A stretch of DNA of 5,085 nt from Treponema sp. (GTDB lineage: Bacteria; Spirochaetota; Spirochaetia; Treponematales; Breznakiellaceae), in assembly GCA_031281925.1 (NCBI GenBank), contig JAITES010000024.1, positions 1 to 5,085 of the forward strand, given 5' to 3'. Position numbers and translations under genes: made by a program. This document shows, one piece after another, positions 1 to 5,085 of this stretch (position 1 is its first letter; each line of letters starts with the position of its first letter). Under the pieces are notes generated by a model that was not told where the DNA came from, did not search any database, and worked only from the letters and a program-made list of their open reading frames with translations.

Positions 1-611
1 CGGAGTTCCCGGAAGAGACCGAGGATCTGGGCCGCCACGGAGACATCCAGGGCGCTGACAGCTTCGTCGCTTACAAGCAGAGAGGGTTTCAGCATCAGGG
101 CAGAGGCAATGCAGATCCGCTGTTTCTGTCCGCCTGAAAGTTCATGGGGACGGCGTTTTTTATAGGAAGGATCCAGCCCCACAAGGGAGAGCATCAGATC
201 GATACGGCGGAGACGTTCCGCCTTTGTTCCCGTTTTGTGGATCAAAAGGGGTTCTTCAAGAATCGTACCGATCCGTTTTACCGGATTCAGGGAAGCGCCG
301 GGATTCTGGAACACGGCCTGCACTTTTTTTGCCATAAGCAGTTTCCCCCGGCGCTTCCTGCCTTCAAGCCGCCTGTCAATGCCGCCGATGTAAATCTCCC
401 CTTCATAATCGATGAGCCCCAGTATGCACTTTCCCAAAGTGCTCTTGCCGCAGCCGGAAGGCCCCAGAAGACCGAGGATCTCCCCCCGCCGGATCTCAAG
501 GTTGATGTCAAAGAGAACGGGCTTTACAATCTTTCTGCCGAAGACGCCGTAGGGACGGCTTACATAACGGCTGGATACTCCCCGGACAGAAAGGAGAGCT
601 TCATTCTCCAT
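1..611 (-). CDS. dppF: Peptide/nickel ABC transporter ATP-binding subunit F (NikE/DppF type), 3' end cut off by window edge
   Basis: This is the second cytoplasmic ATPase of the importer; it pairs with the D subunit and hydrolyses ATP to drive uptake. Only 203 residues are visible because the frame runs open through the left edge. The start is ATG at 611, 4 nt after a strong AGGAGG, and it overlaps the D gene by 11 nt. Visible motifs are Walker A GPSGCGKST (about 50-58), Q-loop Gln102 in FQNPGASLNP, signature LSGGQKQRI (158-166) and Walker B LLVSDEAVSALD (178-189) with catalytic Glu183. The H-loop and the C-terminal region lie outside the window. The N-terminal stretch RPYGVFGRKIVKPVL before the core and the DEAVSALD Walker B (Ala where Pro is common) resemble NikE-type subunits more than classic DppF. 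The ABC-importer call is firm from the motifs. The symbol is a family label, and a nickel or other substrate cannot be excluded. Confidence 0.93.
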   Translation of the reverse strand, partial: MENEALLSVRGVSSRYVSRPYGVFGRKIVKPVLFDINLEIRRGEILGLLGPSGCGKSTLGKCILGLIDYEGEIYIGGIDRRLEGRKRRGKLLMAKKVQAVFQNPGASLNPVKRIGTILEEPLLIHKTGTKAERLRRIDLMLSLVGLDPSYKKRRPHELSGGQKQRICIASALMLKPSLLVSDEAVSALDVSVAAQILGLFREL

Positions 612-1626
612 ACGGCCTCCTGCAGTACACGATATGCTCTCCGCCCTCCGCGGATGCGGCCGGAACATTCAGCGTGTCAGGCTGCGCCTGGCGGAGATCC
701 GCCGCATGACGCCCTTCGGGAAAGGATCTGCAACATTCATCAAGGGCCAGACTGCAGCGGGGAGAGAAGGGGCAGCCCGGGAGTTTTTCTTCGATGGAGG
801 GAACCTTGCCGGGAATGCCCGCCAGCGGCTTACCCCTCATCGCAAGACCGGGAACGGCCAGAGACAGAGCCCTTGTGTAGGGATGGAGGGGCCGTGAAAA
901 CACTTCCTCCGCGGAACCCGATTCAACTATCTTTCCCGCATACATTACCAGTACCTGATCGCAGAATTTGCGGACAACGGAAAGATCGTGGGAAATATAG
1001 AGAATCGCGGTCTTCATTGTCCGGTTAAGTTTTTTAAGGAGTTCCAGAATCTGAGCCTGGGTATCCATGTCGAGAGCCGTGGCAGGCTCGTCGGCGATGA
1101 GGAGCCGCGGCCGGTTTATCATTGCCAGGGCAATCATCACCCGCTGACACATGCCGCCGGAAAGCTGGTGGGGGTAGGCTTCCAGGAGTTTTTCCGGATC
1201 GGGAAGACCCAGTTCCCCCATAATCCGCAGAACCTCTGCGCGGATATGTTTCTTGTCTTTTTCTCCGTGCAGGGCCAGCGTTTCACCTATCTGGAACCCT
1301 GTTTTAAGAAGGGGGTTGAGCGATTCCGCCGGCTCCTGAAAGATCATGGAAATGTCTTTTCCCCGTATTCGACAGAGTTCCTGTTCGCTTTTCTGCAGGA
1401 GATCTTCCCCGTCAAAATATACCTTCCCCCCGTGTGCCTCAATTCCTTCCGGCAGAAGGCCTGTTATCGAAAGGGCCGTAAGACTCTTTCCGCAGCCGGA
1501 TTCCCCGACAAGACCTGTGATCCCGGCCTCCCGTATCGAAAAACTTATGTTTCGCACCGCCTCAAGCCATTCCCTGTTCCGCCGGAGACCGACCGACAGG
1601 TTTTCTACGGATAAAATTTTTTTCAC
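601..1626 (-). CDS. dppD: Peptide ABC transporter ATP-binding subunit D (OppD/DppD family)
   Basis: This is a cytoplasmic ATPase of 341 residues, a normal length for OppD/DppD. I chose the GTG at 1626 because it makes a 4-nt GTGA overlap with the permease C stop and the homology begins right there (VKKILSVENLSVG). The frame stays open upstream to 1773, but that adds 49 residues inside the C gene with no family resemblance. Motifs are Walker A GESGCGKSL (41-49), Q-loop Gln97 in FQEPAESLNP, signature LSGGMCQRV (155-163), Walker B LLIADEPATALD (175-186) with Glu180, and H-loop His213 in ISHDLSVV. The C-terminal oligopeptide-transporter extension follows: HPYTRAL, IPGKVPS, then Cys285, Cys291, Cys298/299 and Cys335 in HIVYC. 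The spacing matches the cysteine set that holds a [4Fe-4S] cluster in some OppD/DppD proteins. NikD-type subunits usually lack this extension. Cys160, just after the signature core, is usually Arg. The Shine-Dalgarno is weak (AGG, 6 nt before the start), so translation probably depends on coupling to C. Confidence 0.95.
   Translation of the reverse strand: MKKILSVENLSVGLRRNREWLEAVRNISFSIREAGITGLVGESGCGKSLTALSITGLLPEGIEAHGGKVYFDGEDLLQKSEQELCRIRGKDISMIFQEPAESLNPLLKTGFQIGETLALHGEKDKKHIRAEVLRIMGELGLPDPEKLLEAYPHQLSGGMCQRVMIALAMINRPRLLIADEPATALDMDTQAQILELLKKLNRTMKTAILYISHDLSVVRKFCDQVLVMYAGKIVESGSAEEVFSRPLHPYTRALSLAVPGLAMRGKPLAGIPGKVPSIEEKLPGCPFSPRCSLALDECCRSFPEGRHAADLRQAQPDTLNVPAASAEGGEHIVYCRRPYGE
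616..621 (-). promoter_or_regulatory. Ribosome-binding site of the F subunit gene (AGGAGG)
   Basis: A full AGGAGG lies inside the last codons of the D gene, 4 nt before ATG 611. It fixes the F start and the 11-nt D/F overlap, and would allow initiation on F independent of reinitiation after D. Confidence 0.75.
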
Positions 1627-2477
1627 AGCCGGCCTGCGCTGTAGCGGCGCTTTAATCCTTCGCCCAGGGCGTGGAAGGCGATTACGGTAAGCATGATAAA
1701 GACCCCCGGAGCGAGGGCGCACCAGGGGGCGTTGAAGAGAAAATTCTGGGATTCGGAGAGCATCCTGCCCCAACTGGGAACCGGCGGCTGAATCCCCAGG
1801 CCCAGGTAACTCATGGTAGCCTCCGCCATGATCGCGTTGGAGAGGCCCAATACAAGGGCGGAAAGAATGTTGGGAACAAGATTCGGCAGTATGTGACGGA
1901 GAATGATCCTTCCGTGTGACGCGCCCTGAAGCCGCACGAGGAGCACAAAATCCCTGTTCTTGTATTCCAGAGCGCCCGAGCGGCTGATACGGGTAAAGCC
2001 CGGAATAAAGAGAATGAGGAGGGAAACAATCAGGGCGCCTTCTCCCCCTCCCAGCAAAGCCGCCATTGCCAGCGCAAAGAGTATGCCCGGAAAGGAACTG
2101 ATGATGTCCATGAGCCGCATCACAGCTTCGTCGGGAAGGCCTCCCGAATAGCCTGAAGCAAGCCCGATGACGGTCCCCAGGATAACGCTTCCCGTTACGG
2201 TGATCAGAGCCGTCATGAGGGTGTACCGTGCCCCCGCCATGATCCTGGAAAAAACATCCCTGCCGAAGTTATCTGTTCCCAGAAGGTGGCTCCATCCGGG
2301 GCCGGAAAAACGCTGCCCGCTGTCCATGGCATTGTAGTCGTAGGGCATGTACACGAGGCTCAGCAGGGCCATCCCCGCGATAAGGGCAATCAAAACGGAA
2401 CCTGCCGTAATGTCAAAGAGATAATTCTCCCGCCGGCTTTCTCTTTCCGGGCCGCCCGATCCTGTAAAACTTTTCAA
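1623..2477 (-). CDS. dppC: Peptide/nickel ABC transporter permease, C subunit (DppC family)
   Basis: This is an inner-membrane subunit of 284 residues that forms half of the translocation channel with the B subunit. It starts at TTG 2477, overlapping the B stop by 4 nt (TTGA). An AGGA at 2488-2485 lies 7 nt upstream, and no ATG occurs before the first membrane segment, so TTG is the best start. A short charged N-terminus precedes a first membrane segment at about 24-46. Next comes the family hallmark HLLGTDNFGRDVFSR (64-78), then hydrophobic segments at about 85-110, 122-145, 147-160, 200-222 and 254-275. The cytoplasmic EAA loop that docks on the ATPases runs about 171-199, with the invariant Gly at 185 (RLQGASHGRIILRHILPN). 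SYLGLGIQPPVPSWG (223-237) is another conserved C-subunit block. The end is slightly unusual: after LGEGLKRR it closes with YSAGRL rather than the frequent Asp-Pro-Arg/Lys tail. The substrate cannot be read from this subunit. Confidence 0.96.
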   Translation of the reverse strand: MKSFTGSGGPERESRRENYLFDITAGSVLIALIAGMALLSLVYMPYDYNAMDSGQRFSGPGWSHLLGTDNFGRDVFSRIMAGARYTLMTALITVTGSVILGTVIGLASGYSGGLPDEAVMRLMDIISSFPGILFALAMAALLGGGEGALIVSLLILFIPGFTRISRSGALEYKNRDFVLLVRLQGASHGRIILRHILPNLVPNILSALVLGLSNAIMAEATMSYLGLGIQPPVPSWGRMLSESQNFLFNAPWCALAPGVFIMLTVIAFHALGEGLKRRYSAGRL

Positions 2478-3415
2478 AGCCTGATCCTGGGATCAATAAA
2501 CTGTATGACAATATCCACAAGGGTATTTGCAAGAATAACGGCAAAGGCGATATAGACCAGCAGCGTTTGTACCAGGGGATAATCGCGGGAATTTATCGAG
2601 GTGATAAGAAGCCTGCCTATTCCCGGTATCGTAAAAACCTGTTCGATGACAATGCTGCCCGAAAAAACTTCCCCGGTGATCATACCCAGTATGGTTACCG
2701 CAGGGATAAGCGCATTTTTAAGCACATGGCGGCGCAGCACCAGGGAAAAGGGCGCTCCCTTGCTCCGGGCGGTACGGGCATAGGGGGATTCAAGCTGCGC
2801 GGCAATGGAAGAACGCAGAAACTTTATCACTATCGCCGCATTGGGTATGGCAATGGCCAGCGCGGGAAAGACAAGACAGCCGAAGAAACCGCGGGGACTT
2901 TCCCCAAACGGTACAAAGGCCCCCGGAGAAAAAAACTTAAAGAGTATACCAAAGACCCAGATAAAGAGAACTCCCAGAAAGAAACCCGGAACGGAAATTC
3001 CGGCCGCGGCCATGGTGTTGATGATCCTGTTGAGAAGGGAACCGGCCCTCCCCACGGCAGGCAGGGAAAAAAGCAGGGACAGTAGTATTATAAAGACCAT
3101 GGAAAGGAGGGCAAGACTGAAGGTAACGGGAAGCCGGCTCAGCACCAGATCCGAAATGGCTTCCCCGCGGAAACGGACGGAGTTCCCCAGATTTCCCCCC
3201 GCAAAACCGCGGAGCCAGGAAAAGTAACGTTCCGCCGCGCTGCGGTCAAGACCGAATTCTTCCCGCAGGGCCGCCACCTGTTCTTCGCCGGCCTCGGTTC
3301 CCAGTATCAGACTTGCCGCGTCTCCGGGTATCAGGGAAAAGCAGACAAAGGTCAAAAGGGATACCAGAAAGAGCGTCAACAGCGTTAGTGCAAGCCTGCG
3401 GACAAGGAAAGACAT
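2474..3415 (-). CDS. dppB: Peptide/nickel ABC transporter permease, B subunit (DppB family)
   Basis: This is an inner-membrane subunit of 313 residues, a typical length for DppB/NikB, and it forms the channel together with the C subunit. The ATG at 3415 directly follows the receptor stop codon with no spacer. An AGGA at 3424-3421, 5 nt upstream inside the receptor's last codons, acts as the ribosome-binding site. The protein opens with MSFLVRRLALTLLTLFLVSL, the usual B-subunit first helix (about 7-30). A periplasmic stretch with the family pattern follows (LREEFGLDRS at 50-59; GNLGNSVRF at 74-82). Further hydrophobic segments lie at about 96-120, 134-160, 178-200, 236-257 and 282-307. The EAA loop runs about 208-236 with Gly220 (ARTARSKGAPFSLVLRRHVL). 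VIEQVFTIPGIGRLL (256-270) followed by RDYPLVQ, and the terminal DPRIRL, are strongly conserved in this family. The call is secure, but the substrate is not determined. Confidence 0.97.
   Translation of the reverse strand: MSFLVRRLALTLLTLFLVSLLTFVCFSLIPGDAASLILGTEAGEEQVAALREEFGLDRSAAERYFSWLRGFAGGNLGNSVRFRGEAISDLVLSRLPVTFSLALLSMVFIILLSLLFSLPAVGRAGSLLNRIINTMAAAGISVPGFFLGVLFIWVFGILFKFFSPGAFVPFGESPRGFFGCLVFPALAIAIPNAAIVIKFLRSSIAAQLESPYARTARSKGAPFSLVLRRHVLKNALIPAVTILGMITGEVFSGSIVIEQVFTIPGIGRLLITSINSRDYPLVQTLLVYIAFAVILANTLVDIVIQFIDPRIRL
2485..2488 (-). promoter_or_regulatory. Ribosome-binding site supporting the TTG start of permease C (AGGA)
   Basis: AGGA lies 7 nt before TTG 2477, within the last codons of the B gene. 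It supports the otherwise unusual TTG start, as no other start codon precedes the first membrane segment of C. Confidence 0.55.
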
Positions 3416-4930
3416 TCAATTCCTGTATATTGTGGAAAAGTCAATGACATACAGGGGATAGTTCAGCGAACCGCCAAAACGCCCCTTTGAAAACGCCTTG
3501 AAACTCATGATGTCCTGGATAAACACACTGGCCGCCTCCCGGCTCATGATCCTCTGGCACTCCTTGTACAATTCAATACGCTTCCCCTCATCGGACTCCC
3601 CCTGGGCGGCATCGTAGGAACGGTCATAGGCATCGCTTTTGTAGTTGATAAAGTTACTCCCGCTTCCCGAATGATAGCGGGAAAGGAAGGAACGCGGAGA
3701 AACATTGTTTGCGTCAAGAGAGATGATCGTCGCCTCATACTTTCTGCCGCGGTAGGTTTCGGAAAGCCAGGAAGCCCAGTCTATCAGTTTTATGGAACCT
3801 TCGATACCCGCAGCGGCCAGTTGATTCACTATCACCTGGGCCGTATCAACATGCATACTGTAATTTGAAGGCACCGTAATCTCCAGAGAGAGCTTCTGCC
3901 CGCCTTCTCCGTAACCTGCCTCAGCGAGAAGCCGCCTTGCCCTTTGGACATCGAAAGGGTAGGGCTCCCTCAGGGAAACATCGTAGTACTGCGCAAGACC
4001 CGGTATAAGAGGACTCCCGGAAGGCTCCCCCCGGCCATAGAAAGCAGTATCGATGACAGCCTTTCTGCCGACAGCGTAGTTGATCGCCTGCCTCACCCGT
4101 ATATCATCCAGCGGCTTTACGGAATTGTTGAGCGCCAGAAGCTGAACGGCATTGGAGAAACCGGGAATGATGTCAAAACGTTCAGAATCAAGCTGCTCCA
4201 CGATGGAACCGGTAATACTGGCCCCGTCGATATTCCCCCCCCGGAGAGCGAGAAAGAGCGCATCCGAATCGGCAAGAAAAACGATGGTTACCCTGTCCAG
4301 CCTGGGCAGATCCGGCAGCCTGTAATGCGGATTCTTCACCAGAACCAGAGACTGCTGGGCTGTATAGGACTGGATCATGAAAGGCCCCGACCCGACCGGA
4401 TTTTTTTCCCGGTCAGGATTGTCCGCGGGCACAATACCGATGGTAAGGTAGGGAAGGAATTCAGGATCCGCCTCCTTAAGCGTGACCAGAAGGCCGCCCT
4501 CATCCGGCGTTTCAACCTTTTCGATCTGGGTAAAACCCTGAAACTGCGCCTCGATTGCCGTGTTTATGGAGAAAGCCGCATCCGCAGAACCAAGAGCCTG
4601 CCCGTTGCTGAAACGCAGTCCCTTCCTCAACACAAAACGGTAACGCCGCCCCCCCTCTTCGACAGACCACGATTCAGCCACCGCAGGCTGCAGAACCCCC
4701 CGGCTGTCCGGCTTCACCAGCCCTTCATAGACATTGAAGAGAATACTCCTGCCGTCCGCGGTATTGGAACTGGAAAGCGGATCAAGCGTGGCAGGTTCGG
4801 AAGTGAACCCATAGCGGAGTTCCGCCCGACCCTGGACATCCGCATCCTTCTTCCCCAGTGCGGCAAGAGAGACAAGGCCGGCAAGAAACAAAACAGGCAT
4901 AAACAATTTGCCCTTTAACGAGATTTTCAT
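3416..4930 (-). CDS. Peptide/nickel-type ABC transporter solute-binding protein (SBP_bac_5 family)
   Basis: This is the extracytoplasmic receptor (504 residues) that binds substrate and hands it to the B-C permease. The start is ATG at 4930, with AAAGGAG ending 5 nt upstream. A signal peptide is visible: basic MKISLKGK, hydrophobic core at about 9-24, then AALGKKDA. Cleavage after ALG (residue 26) or SLA (about 23) would fit signal peptidase I. There is no lipobox cysteine; the only cysteine in the protein is Cys458. Family features of the mature part are EPATLDPL (45-52), NVYEGLVKPD (66-75), LQPAVAESW (80-88), FVLRKGLRFSNGQAL (99-113), NPVGSGPF (177-184), LALNNSVKPLDDIRVRQAINY (about 265-285) and PFDVQRARRLLAEAGY (325-340). 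These identify family 5, which binds peptides, nickel-chelates, haem, glutathione, some sugars and opines; the ligand cannot be told from sequence alone. The gene leads the operon and contains an 8-base G tract at codons 230-232. Confidence 0.95.
   Translation of the reverse strand: MKISLKGKLFMPVLFLAGLVSLAALGKKDADVQGRAELRYGFTSEPATLDPLSSSNTADGRSILFNVYEGLVKPDSRGVLQPAVAESWSVEEGGRRYRFVLRKGLRFSNGQALGSADAAFSINTAIEAQFQGFTQIEKVETPDEGGLLVTLKEADPEFLPYLTIGIVPADNPDREKNPVGSGPFMIQSYTAQQSLVLVKNPHYRLPDLPRLDRVTIVFLADSDALFLALRGGNIDGASITGSIVEQLDSERFDIIPGFSNAVQLLALNNSVKPLDDIRVRQAINYAVGRKAVIDTAFYGRGEPSGSPLIPGLAQYYDVSLREPYPFDVQRARRLLAEAGYGEGGQKLSLEITVPSNYSMHVDTAQVIVNQLAAAGIEGSIKLIDWASWLSETYRGRKYEATIISLDANNVSPRSFLSRYHSGSGSNFINYKSDAYDRSYDAAQGESDEGKRIELYKECQRIMSREAASVFIQDIMSFKAFSKGRFGGSLNYPLYVIDFSTIYRN
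4235..4242 (-). repeat. Homopolymer tract of eight G within the receptor gene
   Basis: Eight consecutive C on the plus strand read as CGG GGG GGG (Arg230-Gly231-Gly232) in the receptor frame. A slip of one base would shift the frame mid-protein. A 7-base tract lies at 4649-4655 in the same gene. GGG glycine codons are common across the window, so ordinary codon use may explain both. Confidence 0.6.
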
Positions 4931-4935
4931 CGGTT

Positions 4936-4942
4936 CTCCTTT
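4936..4942 (-). promoter_or_regulatory. Ribosome-binding site of the receptor gene (AAAGGAG)
   Basis: AAAGGAG sits 5 nt before ATG 4930 and is one of the two strongest Shine-Dalgarno sequences in the window. It suits the receptor, which is usually needed in excess over the membrane parts. The same heptamer occurs again at 4979-4973, in the promoter spacer, where no start codon follows. Confidence 0.8.
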
Positions 4943-4974
4943 AGCTTTTATATCCGCAGTATAGTAAAAAAGCT
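4943..4974. repeat. 7-bp perfect inverted repeat flanking the -10 box
   Basis: On the plus strand AGCTTTT (4943-4949) and AAAAGCT (4968-4974) are exact reverse complements with an 18-nt loop that holds the predicted -10 box. It could be an operator for a dimeric repressor, since the arms flank the region RNA polymerase must melt. It could also be chance in AT-rich DNA. Confidence 0.4.
4958..4963 (-). promoter_or_regulatory. Predicted -10 box of the operon promoter (TATACT)
   Basis: TATACT matches 5 of 6 bases of TATAAT, with optimal 17-nt spacing from the -35 box. Transcription would start near 4951, giving a leader of only about 20 nt before the receptor ATG. That is too short for a riboswitch or attenuator, so control would be at the promoter. 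The box sits in the loop of a 7-bp inverted repeat (4943-4949 / 4968-4974). Confidence 0.65.
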
Positions 4975-4980
4975 CCTTTC

Positions 4981-4986
4981 ATTCAA
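4981..4986 (-). promoter_or_regulatory. Predicted -35 box of the operon promoter (TTGAAT)
   Basis: TTGAAT matches 4 of 6 bases of the sigma-70 consensus TTGACA. It lies exactly 17 nt upstream of a good -10 box, in AT-rich non-coding DNA directly ahead of the first gene. One arm of an 8-bp inverted repeat (CTATTGAA) overlaps it, so a regulator could act here. That last point is inference. Confidence 0.6.
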
Positions 4987-5069
4987 TAGTTATCAGATTA
5001 AACATAGAGGATAAGTAGGAAAAGAGGCGCATTATATTCCGCTGCTGAACTTTTTCGATTTCTATTGAA
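4982..5069. repeat. 8-bp inverted repeat in the upstream region
   Basis: TTCAATAG (4982-4989) and CTATTGAA (5062-5069) are exact reverse complements, 72 nt apart on the plus strand. The proximal arm overlaps the predicted -35 box. Two distant operator half-sites bridged by looping is one reading. An 8-mer match of this kind is also fairly likely by chance in 155 AT-rich bases. Confidence 0.25.
5031..5058 (-). promoter_or_regulatory. Possible second, upstream promoter (TCGAAA-16-TATAAT)
   Basis: A perfect TATAAT at 5036-5031 has a weak -35-like TCGAAA (4 of 6) at 5058-5053, 16 nt upstream. It could give a longer leader of roughly 90-95 nt. In AT-rich DNA a TATAAT can occur by chance, and the -35 is poor, so this is only a candidate. 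Confidence 0.3.
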
Positions 5070-5085
5070 GCAATTCACATCTGAA

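Noticed and set aside
17..481. 11-bp direct repeat accgaggatct at about 18-28 and 471-481
   Set aside because: Both copies encode ordinary Ile-Leu-Gly-Leu-type segments of the F ATPase; a match of this length is most simply coincidence of similar codons.
144..1028. Plus-strand open frame of 294 codons antisense to the D and F ATPases
   Set aside because: It crosses the D/F boundary, shows no recognisable domain, and lies opposite two genes with complete ABC motifs. Antisense frames lacking stops are common in GC-rich coding DNA.
988..1614. Plus-strand open frame of 208 codons opposite the D subunit
   Set aside because: No family resemblance is seen, and the opposite strand encodes a full ATPase with all catalytic motifs.
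1627..1773. N-terminal extension of the D subunit (49 extra codons upstream of GTG 1626)
   Set aside because: It lies wholly inside the permease C gene and its residues are low-complexity Arg/Pro with no similarity to ATPase N-termini. The GTGA overlap gives the natural start.
3944..4918. Plus-strand open frame of 324 codons antisense to the receptor gene
   Set aside because: It is a mirror of the receptor reading frame, rich in Arg, Gly and Pro, with no domain, no membrane segment and no convincing ribosome-binding site.
4931..4970. Riboswitch or attenuator ahead of the receptor gene
   Set aside because: The predicted leader is about 20 nt and no terminator-like GC stem followed by a T run is present.
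4998..5084. Short minus-strand open stretch entering from the right edge, possibly the end of an upstream gene
   Set aside because: It has only 28 codons before TAA, in AT-rich DNA, with codon use unlike the neighbouring genes and no recognisable protein ending. It also contains the TATAAT candidate.

Overview
The window holds one minus-strand operon for a peptide/nickel-family (Opp/Dpp/Nik) ABC importer, read from right to left. Its order is solute-binding protein (4930-3416), permease B (3415-2474), permease C (2477-1623), ATPase D (1626-601) and ATPase F (611 to the left edge, where it is cut off). All five parts of a standard importer are present: one extracytoplasmic receptor, two different membrane subunits and two different nucleotide-binding subunits. 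About 155 bases of AT-rich, non-coding DNA lie to the right of the operon and carry its probable promoter and ribosome-binding site. No RNA gene, mobile element, CRISPR array or internal terminator was seen.

The genes are packed tightly. The receptor stop codon directly abuts the permease B start. B/C and C/D each overlap by 4 nt through non-ATG starts (TTGA and GTGA), and D/F overlap by 11 nt. This implies one transcript with translational coupling. The receptor captures substrate outside the inner membrane and delivers it to the B-C channel. ATP hydrolysis by the D-F pair then drives import. The substrate cannot be read from the sequence. The D subunit has the cysteine-bearing C-terminal extension of peptide (Opp/Dpp) systems, while the visible part of F looks more like NikE-type ATPases, so 'Dpp' is used here only as a family label.

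The organism is a bacterium with GC-rich genes and frequent GGG glycine codons. The receptor has a signal peptide but no lipobox cysteine, which suggests a free periplasmic protein and therefore a two-membrane cell envelope. A spirochaete is one possibility, but this is only an impression and the taxon is not established.

This is mostly an ordinary transporter locus. The points worth a second look are details: the promoter symmetry, an Arg-to-Cys change beside the D-subunit signature motif, the cysteine set in D, the missing lipid anchor on the receptor, the unusual start codons, and an 8-base G tract in the receptor gene. No clear sign of a novel system was found.
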